DNA from: Hymenoscyphus infarciens
Taxonomy: Eukaryota > Ascomycota > Leotiomycetes > Helotiales > Helotiaceae
Length of the DNA: 64,000 nt
Direction: 5' to 3'
NCBI GenBank assembly: GCA_001414345.1
Contig: LLCB01000002.1
Span: 591,365 to 655,364 of the forward strand
In this document: positions 24,067 to 34,994 of the stretch, piece by piece
Layout: every line of letters begins with the position of its first letter
Position numbering within the stretch: the stretch's first letter is position 1
Notes under the pieces: model-generated
Databases searched by the model: none
What the model was told of the DNA's origin: nothing
Seen by the model: only the letters and a program-made list of their open reading frames with translations
Program-made: the position numbers and the translations under genes

Positions 24067-24759
24067 CTATCCCTTACTCCCCACTGTCTGGGCAGCTGTG
24101 CAATCTAGCCTCCTCTCGCCCTTCATCATCTCAAACAACTCTCTCATTTCTACAAGTGCCTCGTCCTCCTCAGCACTTCCCTCCAACACCACCGGAACTC
24201 CCTTCCGTACAACATTATCAACCACAATCACCGTCCTAACTCTGCTAAACTCTAGCGCCCATCGAACATACTTAGGATTGTTTTCCTTATCTGCATCGAT
24301 AAAGACCAAGTCAAACTTCTCCAATGTAGACGAGCTGGCCATTTCCTCCAAAATTTGCAGGGCAGGACCCAGTTTAACCTCTACCACCTTCTCCAGCCCT
24401 GCGTTGGCGATGTTTTGGCGAGCAATATTCGCGCAGTTTTCGTTAATTTCCAAAGTTATGACCTTGGACGAAGGGGAGGGAGGGAGCGCTTTGGCGAGCC
24501 AGATTGCAGAGTAACCTCCCAAAGTGCCAATTTCGAGAATTCGTCTGCAGCGGTTCATTTTGGCGAGGAGAGAAAGAAGTTTTCCTTGGTTGGGGGCTAC
24601 ATCTATAGGCCATAGTTTGGAAGCTTCATTGGCAACGAGGGTTGAGGAGAGGCTTTAGTCTGGGTGGTGGAGGGAGGTGCATATTTGGGAGTCCACTTCC
24701 GTTAGAGTTTGGGATTGTAAAGGGGTATGGAACTAAGTTGCTAGTGACGGTGTGGCCAT
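24067..24759 (-). pseudogene. Class I-like O-methyltransferase broken by two nonsense codons
   Basis: SAM-dependent O-methyltransferase of the family 3 (COMT-like) group. Read from ATG 24759, the minus frame is continuous for 231 codons except for TAG at codon 9 (24735-24733) and TAA at codon 35 (24657-24655). Residues between and after the stops match the family: TEVDSQICTSL, then IDVAPNQGKLLSLLAKM, motif I LEIGTLGGYSAIWLAKALP, FDLVFIDADKENN and VVDNVVRKG. Both stops are one C-to-T change from glutamine (CAG, CAA), where glutamine fits. Everything downstream is intact, so the loss looks recent or a shorter product from Met-68 (24558) may persist without its N-terminal helices. An intron removing both stops is possible only by deleting conserved residues. 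Confidence 0.85.
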
Positions 24760-25774
24760 GATAATGTTTGTAGGAGTGTGCAAAAACCCTGCTTGTTGCT
24801 CTAGGAAGATCTAGAGGACTTGAAGCTCTTTTTATACAGGTATAGTACGAAAAGGTGAAGGTAGCCGAACTTGAGGAGTCGTAGGTAGATTACACGGAGA
24901 AGCGGTGAAGACGAATTCTCATGTTGTTTTGATGTTACGCACAGAAACACCAGAGGCGCCCTAGGGAAAGCAAGTACAAATTTGTGTAGCTCTATTATTA
25001 GTGAACTTTGGCATAATTTGATTACTCGTAAAGCGTGAATAATGTTTATTTAGTAAGTGCTCATAATAAACACTTCTTCTTTTTCCACTATTAGCTGGAT
25101 ATCTCATGGGAAACTTGCGGAAAACTAGTTTCTCGTAGCGATTGTTTACTCATTTATTAATGTTTCGTTTCCAATTGGCGGCCTTTTATAGTTTTCCGGT
25201 GCTATGTAACTCCAATATCTACACGAATTTGTGTAACATATAACTCTGGTTGGGTAACTACTTTGCAAATTGCTATGTAGGTGCCGGCACTTGGTGTCCG
25301 GTAACCAGGATACACTTGTCATACAATGAGGCGAGTGGGCTACCTCAAATTGTAAAATATACATTTCGTTATCTGAGGTATGATATCGTACAAGTACCCA
25401 AACGCTGGACTCAAAAACACAATATTCGTTTGTGTTGATATGATCAACGCAAGAGCCGGGCGGAACTCGAGCGGATTGATGCTGGGATCAGGAGAAACTT
25501 CGGGTTACACAGTTGTGCTCCTGTTTTACTACCCCCGCCTTCTGCCAACATCACCAACCTCACCAACACCACCAACATCACCCAACAACAGCTCAGTTGC
25601 TACACATCTCATCAATGGAGGACTGACACTATCACACAGCCGTCAATGCTATATCATATCAGCAGCTAGAGCTTCTTTGTACTTGTGGTTCGTTTTCCAA
25701 CTGTTACCTCTAGCTTTTGCATTCCCTTATCAGCCCTACCCGCTTTGGTACGAGGAATATACAGTTGGAGCAAG
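24760..25774. other. Intergenic
   Basis: About 1 kb between the methyltransferase relic and the first BTB gene. A Ser/Thr/Pro-rich plus-strand frame (25380-25790) contains an ACATCACCA-type triplet repeat near 25550-25590 and is not convincing as coding. No RNA gene was seen. Confidence 0.5.
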
Positions 25775-26834
25775 ATGGAAAAATCAGTGAGTTACCACAA
25801 CGGAATGTTCCAGAAAAGCAATGCAAACAAGTCTAACCCACATCTAGAGCGGCGTATCAGCAGATGAGATCGAGAACCCCCGGAAATCCCAACCCCTCCG
25901 CCCTAGATACAACGACCCCAAGGGTTTACTTCCAGTGATATCTTCGTGAGTAATCACCCTCTTCGAATCCACAAATCTCTGGGATCCAATACGAATTCCA
26001 TTAGATTACGAAGCGATGATAAATATACCGACCTCGAAATACATTGCTAGGGAATCGTATTCAAGGTCCACAAAGCGATTGTTTGCAAACAGGTAGACTT
26101 TTTCGCGGCTTGTGTTGATGGGAACTTTCAGGTGAGCGAATTTTCACTGGACAGAAACCGGACCTCAGCTGTTTGCTAATAAATTTAATCGTTAACAGGA
26201 AAGTCACACTGGAGTGATTGAACTAGAGGAGGATGACCCCAAAATGGTGAAGCATTTCATCGATTTTCTCTATACGGAGGATTATAAAGTGAAAGCAGGA
26301 GTTGTCACAGCACATTCTTCAGAAGAGCTTAATCCAAGTCTACCTTTGCCATCGCAAGCAGACTCCGGATCCGGGACTGCAGAGCCACCAATCGATTTTG
26401 ACAGCTCCGAGTTGCTTGTACATTCTTGTATCTACACAATCGCGGACAAATACTTGGTTGAAAATCTTCGAAATCTAGCAAAGAATAAATTCCAGCTCGC
26501 AATATCGGAAGCAGGTGAAAAAGAGCTATATATCTTCACCTCCGTCCTAAGTGCTGTATTTAAAGGCTCGTCTGAAAGCGACAGAGCACTCAGAGATCCA
26601 TGCGTATCATTTGTTTGCAAATGGTATCGCTCACTACGCGACAGAATGGAATTTCGGGATTTTTTGAAGGCAAATGGAGATGTCTGTCTCGAGATCCTGG
26701 AGCAGATGAGTGGGTCGGCGTCGACGCTGGAACAAGCTGCGGCAACGGCAAAAAGGGCTGGGGGGCCACGTTTAGTATTCAATAAACGCCCCCGCTTGTC
26801 CGGAGCTGGAAGAACAGACCTTGCAAGATGGTAA
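25775..26834 (+). pseudogene. BTB/POZ domain gene with an in-frame stop
   Basis: Four exons can be joined in phase: 25775-25786, 25848-25945, 26005-26131 and 26199-26834 (290 codons). Introns have GTGAGT, GTGAGT and GTGAGC donors. The third exon encodes the BTB start KYTDLEIHC, then TAG at 26048-26050, then GIVFKVHKAIVCKQ and FFAACVDGNFQ. The fourth continues ESHTGVIELEEDDP...FIDFLYTEDY and a helical BACK-like tail ending ...GRTDLARW. The TAG replaces a residue between C and G (asparagine in the paralogue at 28981-29820), and no intron fits around it. Everything else is intact. BTB proteins of this fungal type mediate dimerisation or Cul3 binding. It may be a recent pseudogene or a sequencing error. 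Confidence 0.75.
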
Positions 26835-27934
26835 GAGTCTGGTGGGCCAGAAATGAAAATTCCCGTTGCGATTTCAATATATAAGGCTGGAGAATATACC
26901 CTATGGAGAGAGTGGATGGCTACATGATAGGGCTCTAGGCTCCCGGGAGACTGTGATAACAGTCCAAGCGAGATGCCATTTGTGTCGAAGGCGAGGTGGT
27001 TTCCATCTCGCATTTCTATTGAGCTGTTTTGTTGTAATGCAACGGGCTGGGCTAATTGGTCTTGGAACCTGGAAAATCCTCGTCCTGTTTGTTCTTCGCC
27101 GCCATCTGTTTTCCAATAGCCCGATCCTTTTGCTCTGTATTTGTTCCTTGTTGGTCATTCGTTTCGCTCTTGCCTTGTGGTTTTTTTGGTTTCCGTTCTT
27201 GATTCACAATCGTCCACGTTGCATTTTCAATCACAATCGTTGCAGACCACTACTACTTGACACCTAAAATCTCCCGTTTTGTTAAAGTTAAGTAAAAGTG
27301 TTGAGCGCTGACCACCAGACTGCGCACGTGATGCATTAGTCTGTAACCATTCCTTTGGGTTCGATATTGCTTTAGAATTTGTCGCGTCATGTTCCCAAGT
27401 CATAAACTGTCTTCATAGTTCTTGAACTAGCCTCAAAGGATTCTATTGCTAATTTTCCTTCATTGGTTACCTTGCCAGTCCTTTCTTCGCTCTCTGGGAT
27501 CTCTCCTGTCACACTCTGTCGCATACTCATCCTCTACCTTTCCAAGCAGTAGTACCCGCATTTCATCATCCTTTGAGATTTAGTAGTAGCCAAAGGGAGC
27601 GTGGTGAAGTACAGGTCAGACATTCGTACCGAAAAAGATATTCCCAAACCATGCGACACGTCTTTTGCTATCCAGTTCTGCCCTGAGCAACTCTTTGAAG
27701 TTCCAGTATCTGATACATTTCCATGCCAGGCCCTTCTCGTCACAATATCCTCCACACTCATAACGGGATGCAAATGTGGTATGAAACCGCAGCCGAGCAC
27801 AATATCTCTCGCATTCCCGAGTTCCTGGATTTTCCATTTTCTATCTTAGTAAGCCTTTCCCTCTTTCTTTGACCTGGAAACCCCGTACACCATGTCTGAC
27901 AGCGCAAAGGCTCTTCTCTATTTTTTTTCTTTCG
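26835..27934. other. Intergenic
   Basis: Contains several short open frames on both strands without recognisable domains. Part of the minus strand near 27530-27840 could be further, unrecognisable HET relic sequence. Confidence 0.4.
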
Positions 27935-28373
27935 CGCTGTAGGTTATCGCGACATCAGTTTCAAGGGTCGAAATCCTAACCACACCACACTTGTGTATAT
28001 ACTTGGCGCATCATCCCGGCCCGATGGTTTCGCTCCCCGATATCTTTTTGGTTGATACAAATTGCATCAATCCAGAGAAACCGCGATTGAGCTTTTTGTC
28101 TCTTCAAGTTTCGGACTTCGTGCAGTAGCTCTGGGACGTTATTTCTGACTGGGAACTGTGCGTCCTTTAGTGAGATTGGAATTTCTTGCGTCGATTGCCC
28201 CCGGGAGTATGAGACGGCTACGTAGTTGGGCGCTTTTTTTACTGCGAACGTGTAAAATTTGCAATCCATGGGGTCCGAGTGCAGTACCCGCTGGAGCCTG
28301 ATTGAATCTTGGACGGGTTTCAAAGGGTGTAGTTGAATGCCTCCATTGGATTTTGGGCAATAAATCTTGTAAT
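27935..28373 (-). pseudogene. HET (heterokaryon incompatibility) domain relic
   Basis: HET domains occur in fungal non-self recognition proteins that trigger cell death on hyphal fusion. The minus frame from about 28373 to 27976 reads LHPLKPVQDSIRLQRVL..., then NYVAVSYSRG (normally SYxWG), VPELLHEVRNLK, and the hallmark FLWIDAICINQKDIGERNHR with MMRQVY. After MMRQVYT a shift near 27990 is needed to reach SVVWLG, and another near 27966 to reach ETDVAI. The rest of the domain and any C-terminal part are missing or unrecognisable. No ATG opens the frame; an upstream exon from 28517 with a GTAAGT donor is conceivable. I call it a frameshifted relic. It lies between two BTB genes. Confidence 0.75.
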
Positions 28374-28980
28374 CATACGCTATTGAAGTAGCCAGGAAAT
28401 TCTTATGGGAGAATGTGAAATATTGGGCAATACTTGAAAATACTTAAAAAAAGAACTTACCTTGGTACCTATCTGTATGAGTACTGGAGGTTGTTGGTGG
28501 CTGCGCACGTTGGACATGATGGGTGGTGGTAGATGAAGCAGGCAGCCTCAATTTGACCCAAACACTTAGAATAATTTAGGACATTTATTTCTGGTCTTTT
28601 TTAATTATACCACCGCGAGGCAGCACAAATTTAGCTTGCACGCTCCATGTGGGATAACGAAACTGGTGTTGGTCGTTTGACAATCCCTTTTTTAAATTAG
28701 AAAGGCTGCTCGACTTTTAGAAATAAGATTCGGTTTAAGGCTCTCAAGGGTTTTGGTCAAGCATTAAAGCCTTGCTTTAATACAAGTATTGTATCACAAG
28801 CTTAAGAAAAGTACAGGTGCAATGAATCAATTCACTAGGCGGATAAAGCTTCCTAGACATCGCAATGTTATGAAGTTCCGCTTTTTCCGCAAGCTCCCAA
28901 GCTTCTCTTTCCACCACCGTTCCCAATTATCCATCCACCTCAATGAAGAAGATTGTCACATTTTTTAGACGTTTGGCCTA
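28374..28980. other. Intergenic
   Basis: Contains the possible lost 5' exon of the HET relic (ATG 28517, minus) and the 3' flank of the second BTB gene. Part of it (28560-28860) is moderately AT-rich. Nothing else was recognised. Confidence 0.4.
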
Positions 28981-29820
28981 CTAGTTTCTGAGATTCCTGG
29001 CCCTGCTCTTACGGCACACCCTACATTGATGTGTTCCACGACTTGAAGCCACAACATTCCCTCCACACATCGGACCTGTGTCCTCGGTTCTCCCCCAGCC
29101 CCCCGCGAGCGCTTTCAAAATCTCAAAAGCAACATCCCCGTTCTCTTGACAGAACACCTGGAATTCCCAGTGCTTAATTAGTCTCTTGTAATGTTTGGTG
29201 GCGAAAAGGAGACATAGTTCTCTCAGAGCCTCGTTGTTCTGTCCTGCGCTGAAAACAACGCAAAGAACTTCTGTGAATTGGGCGAGGCCTGACGTAAGCA
29301 GATATTCTTCTTCAAGAGTATTTTTGAATTTAGTGACGGAGAGGTCGACAAGTTCGGTGACGAGGTATTTGTCTGCAAGAGCGTGGACTTGAGCATGGAT
29401 TAGAAGGTTGATGTTGCAGTCGGAGTATCGGGAGGCGCCTCTGGCGTTCGCAAGGACTGCGTAATCCGAGGTGTAGAGGTAGGTGAGGAGGAGGTCAAGG
29501 ATCTCTGGGGCATCGTCGTCAAGTGTAATGATTCCTGTTTGGGCTTCCTGTGATAAGTTAGTATACTTGAAGCACTTTCGCGTGGTTCTTGAGGTTTAAG
29601 GACGCGTTTACCTGGAAATCATATTTCACGCAGCTTTCAAAGAATTTTACTTGTCGGCAGACGATTGCTCGATGAACCTTGAAGCTCTGGCCGTTACAAC
29701 GGATCTCAAGATCGGCGTAAGTTGGATCATTGTGTAATCTAAATTGCGTTAGAGGTTTAGTGAATGAGGGGAGGGTTCATGAACTAGAACTTACGATGCT
29801 ATCGCTGTGAGAAGTGACAT
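28981..29820 (-). CDS. BTB/POZ domain protein
   Basis: Three exons on the minus strand, 29820-29795, 29738-29612 and 29547-28981, give 239 residues with all joins in phase (donors GTAAGT, GTAAAC; acceptors TTTAG, CACAG). BTB core: YADLEIRCNGQSFKVHRAIVCRQVKFFESCV, then ITLDDDAPEILDLLLTYLYTSDY, then QVHALADKYLV, LSVTKFKN and a BACK-like helical tail. The C-terminus adds CGGN...CRVC with basic residues (RKSRARN). Exon 2 is 127 nt, the same length and phase as the matching exon of the BTB gene at 25775-26834, so the two are paralogues by intron position as well as sequence. Its partner or target is unknown. The gene looks intact. Confidence 0.88.
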
Positions 29821-30975
29821 TTTGTGTCGTCGTTCGGTTGATGAAGATCAATCTGGGAAACCAAAGAGTTGTTTTGGTCAAAATTCGGTGAAGGTGAAGG
29901 TGAAAGCTAGCACGCGAGAAGGCCAAGGCCATTGCCAAGGCTTCCAGATTGTCTACACTAGCACTAGACTAGCGTTGCTACGCGAGACCGACCCCTGTTC
30001 ACTACACATATGTAGCAGATGATCGCAAAAATAAAGAATATAGTGACCATAGAGACCAATTGCCGTTGAAGATCAAATCCCAAGATATCTGTCGTAAAAT
30101 CGGGAAAGAAATTGAGTCAGTGGTTGCCCTCACCCTCAACAAAACACTAGTGTCCTTTTGCAAAGGCTTTAATAAAGTGTCTATTTTTTCTCTCACATTG
30201 AAGTATATTACCATCGCCATTTTATCCTTATCAGCTTCACAGTTTTCCACCCTCCGCTTATACCGACCTACCTAGAGTAGAACAAACTATGAACCCTTCA
30301 TTGAGAGTTGCCAGTTTGCTCAAACAAATCTTCCTCTTTGGAAGTTTCCCTTTATCACACCTTCTTCTAAAATAAAATAAAATGTTTGCCTTGCAAAAGT
30401 AAAGAAGTTTGAAAAACCTGACTAGTGGTAGAGTTTCAGTAAAACTATTACTATCGTAGGCTACCTGCTCAGCCCTAAAAATAATCCCCATGTTTAGTAA
30501 CCCATGCATGGTATTCACACAAAGAACAAGAAGAGTTTTTCTAATATCAAAAAAAATCTACATTCCATTCAGTCCTCCCTCCATTTCCTCCCCAGAAGAG
30601 CAGGAGTAAGAGAGACAAGCTTTCCTCTGAGTACACCCGCTATCGCACATATTATACGAAAGGGTCTAGGACAGTCATATGTCTGAGGAGGTCTAGAAGA
30701 ATTGGGGAATCGATTTCTTAATCACTCTAAACGTTTTCATACAATGCTTTAAATTGTACGAGAGTTCCTGGAGCAGGAGAAAGAAGGCATATAAAGCTCA
30801 GGATTCTTAAATACTCGATATAATCTCCTAATACGTTACATGAGTATCCTTAACACCAATTTGGTCTTCTATTCAAACAAAAGAGGCGTTCTTCCTAAAT
30901 TATCTCTCTAGAACATCGGTGACTGTCTAATCCAATATATCCCGGAAAAAAACCATCTTTCACTCAACTCCCCAT
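29821..30975. other. Intergenic, no gene seen
   Basis: Promoter side of the BTB gene and 3' side of the acyltransferase gene. Open frames are short and non-coding in character. Confidence 0.5.
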
Positions 30976-32436
30976 CTACCGCCCACCAAAATACCACCTC
31001 CTACACCTCCCCTCAAACCACCTCGAGAACTGCACACTTGGCCGATCAACCCACCTCTCCACCTGACCCGAAATCCCAAAAACTACCCCAGTAAAAACCA
31101 CAAACCAAACAAGACAAACAGCCCAATGCACCACGCCTCCAGCCTTCGGTTCTACGCCCGCAATCCAACAAAGCATCCTCTGAAGCCCCAATCCAAAGAG
31201 TATAATACAGAATTCATGAACCAAGTAAAGAGCAAATGATATTTTCCCGAAATACTGACAGAGAGGACTTTCGAAAATCCTTTTCAGCCGAGGAAGTTGG
31301 GAGATGGAAAGGAGGATTGAAACGCCTGAGATGGACCACCAGAAACGGGAGAGGTCTAACAGGTGGATGTTCTTTGGGGTTAGCAGACGGAGAGTTTCGA
31401 AGCCTGGCATTGGGTTGGTGTGGGTTTCTGAGGTTCCCATCGTTGGGAGACCGGCGATGTAGAAGGCGGCTATGAAAAGTGCGAGATAGATTTTGGATTT
31501 CTTGGGGGATGGAGGTGGGTTATCGTTTTCGTCTTGGGAGAGGTTGAGGTTTGCGATTAGGATTCCAGATGTGAAGCAGAAGAGGTTCCAGCTTCCTATT
31601 GCCATGCATAATATTGCGAATACGGAGAGGAGAGTAACTCTCGCAGCATTGCTTGGGATATATACTAAGACAAGAAGTAGAAGGTAGCACACCACCGAGC
31701 CATAGTATTCTATAGGAATGGTCCATATGACTGCATCGTATTTCGGATGATCGACGACGGAACCCAGTATTGCTTGTTTGGCGCTGAAATATGGATTAAC
31801 GAATTTGTTCGTTTCCCATAGCCAGTCCAATAATTGCCCCCAAAAGGAAGGTTCTATAACGAAGCCAAAGCTCAAGGGCGGAAAGAAACCAAATCGAGTC
31901 GCAATCATCTCGCAAAAGGTGAGAATAATAGGTGGTATGAACAATCGAAATCCTCTCCGGAAAGCAGATGATGCAACAGCGGAGTACACCAGGTGAGTCG
32001 AGCCTTTTCGTATCCATCGAAGTGATTTATGAGTAAGTACATATCCGGAAAGTGCGAAGAAGACCGATACAGCACTTCCTCCCGATACAAAAAAAGTTCG
32101 TATTATTGGCATTTGAAAAACAGAATTTTGCATCTCATCCGCATGCCATGCTGGAACGATGGTTGCCCAAATTGCCATTGCATGGAAGATGTACACTGCC
32201 AGCGCTGCCACGCCACGAACTCCGTCGAGCCATGATGTCGGTGTTATCCGGAGTGAGTCCGGAGGAGGAAAACAGAGAAGGATTTCTAAGGTGGAAGAAA
32301 CATTTGAATTCCCGAAAGAATGTTTTGGGGGTGTATTGGTGTTGAGGTCTGAGCCGTTCTCAAGGTCACGATTCCGCTCTTCGTGTTCCTTGAGTTTCTC
32401 CTCTTCGGCGCCTAAAAGACCGCCGGCGGTTGACAT
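30976..32436 (-). CDS. Acyltransferase-3 family integral membrane protein
   Basis: Membrane acyltransferase of the acyltransferase_3/OafB-like family, which moves acyl groups to sugars, lipids or secondary metabolites. Single exon, 486 residues from ATG 32436; the open frame runs a few codons further but without an ATG. After a charged Asn/Glu-rich N-terminus, residues 65-90 carry the family start WLDGVRGVAALAVYIFHA with the catalytic-type R and H. About ten hydrophobic segments follow, including FFVSGGSAVSVFFALSGYVLT, IWTIPIEYYGS, FWWSISGVSILLSISQL and FGKISFALYLVHEFCII. It ends WVDRPSVQFSRWFEGR, usual for fungal members. The substrate cannot be inferred. The gene is intact and lies at the right edge of the gene-dense part. 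Confidence 0.92.
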   Translation of the reverse strand: MSTAGGLLGAEEEKLKEHEERNRDLENGSDLNTNTPPKHSFGNSNVSSTLEILLCFPPPDSLRITPTSWLDGVRGVAALAVYIFHAMAIWATIVPAWHADEMQNSVFQMPIIRTFFVSGGSAVSVFFALSGYVLTHKSLRWIRKGSTHLVYSAVASSAFRRGFRLFIPPIILTFCEMIATRFGFFPPLSFGFVIEPSFWGQLLDWLWETNKFVNPYFSAKQAILGSVVDHPKYDAVIWTIPIEYYGSVVCYLLLLVLVYIPSNAARVTLLSVFAILCMAIGSWNLFCFTSGILIANLNLSQDENDNPPPSPKKSKIYLALFIAAFYIAGLPTMGTSETHTNPMPGFETLRLLTPKNIHLLDLSRFWWSISGVSILLSISQLPRLKRIFESPLCQYFGKISFALYLVHEFCIILFGLGLQRMLCWIAGVEPKAGGVVHWAVCLVWFVVFTGVVFGISGQVERWVDRPSVQFSRWFEGRCRRWYFGGR

Positions 32437-34213
32437 ACTAGCTGCCGGATCCAAGAGGTAGTATCATGGCACAGAATGTGGAATTGGCAGTAGGTTTTGC
32501 CGGCGACGATGTTGCCAATTCGCGTGTCGTGTCGTGGAAGCTGTCGATCACGATGAAATGAGCTCCAGAGGTTCAGGGGTTCCGGCTAAAGGTATCCACT
32601 TTAACCAGATAGGTACTCGTCGAACGTGACTTTACTTGACTTCTTTAGAAAATCGAAATATGATTATTCGAACAGAATTCAAAGAAAAGGACACTCAATC
32701 TTGACAGATCAATGGGAGACGTGACAGCTGAAGGGCTTGTCTTGTGTCTGTGTGCCTTGCGAGCTTTTGATGTGAAACGTCACGGCAACCAGTCACAATG
32801 GCTTTTTCAAGAACTGACACCGGAAACAATTCCAGCTACCTACTCGGCCCCCCCAGAAACAAATATTCAACGCGCATGCAGGAGAGAGAGAGAGATATAT
32901 ATAAAAGGCGCGAACTTCGAAATTTTAACGCGCTGAATCCTAATCAACAATTTTGAAATCATTTGAAACACCTAACAACAAGAAAAGAAGCGCAAAGGGA
33001 CCAAGAAGCAGAGAAAAATTCAGAATGAAGAGATCTCCTACCGAACGAGGCTTTCTAAATACTTGAAGCCCATTCAATTTGAAGATGTCCCCCACACGTG
33101 ATGTCATGTGATCTCTATTAACCTCAGTATGACCAAGACTCCCAGAGAGTGAAACGACAAGATTGAAATAGCAAAACTATCGTGATGGAGTTGCAAATGT
33201 GTAGCCGGCTTACTTGTTTCTCTCCAGATTTTGAACTAGCCGTCTATTTTCCTTCGCTCAAAATCGGGGATATTTATGATGAGATGAGATGGGATGACTA
33301 AATGCATGGAGTGAAGTATGATGGTAAGTCCTTTTAATTCGTTGTAATGTGAGATTGGGATAATTGAAACAGTTTCCAGGAACCTTAGACAACAAGATGA
33401 AAAAATTGATATTTTTTGTCTGAAGTCTTCTTGCAAGTCTGCTGGATTACTTTGAAAGGTTGGGATGATTGAACGAAAGGACAAGACTTACGAGGAAGGA
33501 TCGCAGTAGAACACTTGGGCTTGATCTTGCATGCTTCATTTTGATGAAGTATACAGTCTTGAGACTATGAAATGGAAACTTGAAAGAGAAATAGCATCGG
33601 CAAAAGCTCACATTTACCAAGTCGCAGAGGTGGAGAAAACTTGAATTCAAAGTGGAATACGATTGAATAGTGGAACTATTGAATTATAGTTTCGATTACG
33701 TAGCTATTTTCTCTCTTGTCGAACTAGCCGTCGAGTTTCGTTGACTTGGAATTGTCTACAACGAAGTACATAGGCTTTATTCGCCAATCATAGAGTTGGC
33801 CAGTTACATTCACGAATAGAGCTACGCATGTACCACTTCAATCGAAAAGAAATTGAAGTAATCCCATCTAAATCGAAGTTTGGCTGCCTTTTTAAGTGAA
33901 TTGTAACTTTTCTACTATGTACAATGCCGCCATAACTTGTGGTATACCAAAGTTAGGCGGGGAGATAGATAGAATCAATATACCAGCGCAGAATAAAGGA
34001 GGAGTCGCCGTTACTATTGTGATAGATCTGTTTTTAGGTGATTGCACGTAAGTAATTTGGTATATATCATTAGCTCGACAGTATATCAACCAAGTCTTGG
34101 GGCTAGATGCGAAGCAAGTGTAAGGGCAAAGCCTCGGCCTTAGGAAATTCTGAACATCGGGAATTCCATTCTAACCCAAATGTCACTTTTCATTTGTTAT
34201 TAAATTTACTATA
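32437..34213. other. Intergenic, becoming AT-rich
   Basis: Acyltransferase promoter followed by 1.2 kb with scattered short repeats (for example two GAACTAGCCGTCGA/GAACTAGCCGTCTA copies near 33234 and 33722). No gene seen. AT content rises after 33.7 kb. Confidence 0.45.
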
Positions 34214-34221
34214 GAAGCGAG

Positions 34222-34986
34222 CAGTGTGGTCGATAGTATTATCGTGATAAAATACTGCAGTATTTTAGATTAATATATTATTATGATATCCTAGTAGTAT
34301 GTATCTAAATACGCTATAATACGATCGTAATATCGTGATATCATACGGTATATCTTTTAATAACTCGTAAGCGCTAAAACCCACTTTTTCTCAAAATGAG
34401 GCTATTTACACTTTTTCTATATACTCTTTTATCACTTACTTATTAGACTAAAAAAATAATTTTTATTTATCGATTTGGTTAATATTTGCCTGTAATTAAA
34501 GGGTAAAACTTAGTAGAATTTAATGCACTAGTTTATTATATTCTAGCTAGTAATCTAACGTTGTTGTTGTCGAATTAGTACTTAGTGTTAAGAGATTTTT
34601 TCATCTCGCACAGGCCACCTTTTTAACCTTATAATATTTAGGTTAATTTAAGAGCTATTTATATAATTCTTTTTTTGAAATACTCTATTTAAATAGATCT
34701 ATAATTCTAGCTATTTAGCTATATATTTTTTGTATTATACGTTGTGCTATATAAAGCTAAAATAAAAGGCTGAAAAGAAGTGGGGTAAAATCCGGGGTAA
34801 AAAGCTTAAATATTGTGGCTTAGTAATACCACGATATTATTATAATATTGATTAAAATACTAACAATATAAAGGATATTATTATTAGATATCGTGGCATT
34901 TAAATAGTATAAATAGTACATATTAAAGTGGGTTTTCAACAATATATCGTGGTGGTACAATATATTAAATACTATCGACTACACTG
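34222..34986. mobile_element. hAT-like non-autonomous DNA transposon (MITE)
   Basis: A 765-bp AT-rich element. Its ends are 19-bp terminal inverted repeats, CAGTGTRGTCGATAGTATT, differing by one transition (G left, A right). They are flanked by a perfect 8-bp target duplication GAAGCGAG at 34214-34221 and 34987-34994. An 8-bp duplication with CAGTG ends is typical of the hAT superfamily. Subterminal inverted copies of AAAACCCACTTT lie about 155 bp from the left and 50 bp from the right end. No open frame for a transposase is present, so it would need a transposase from elsewhere. Confidence 0.88.
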
Positions 34987-34994
34987 GAAGCGAG

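Noticed and set aside
26866..27267. A 133-codon plus-strand frame with hydrophobic stretches
   Set aside because: It lies in the 3' flank of the BTB gene and lacks any recognisable domain or splice context.
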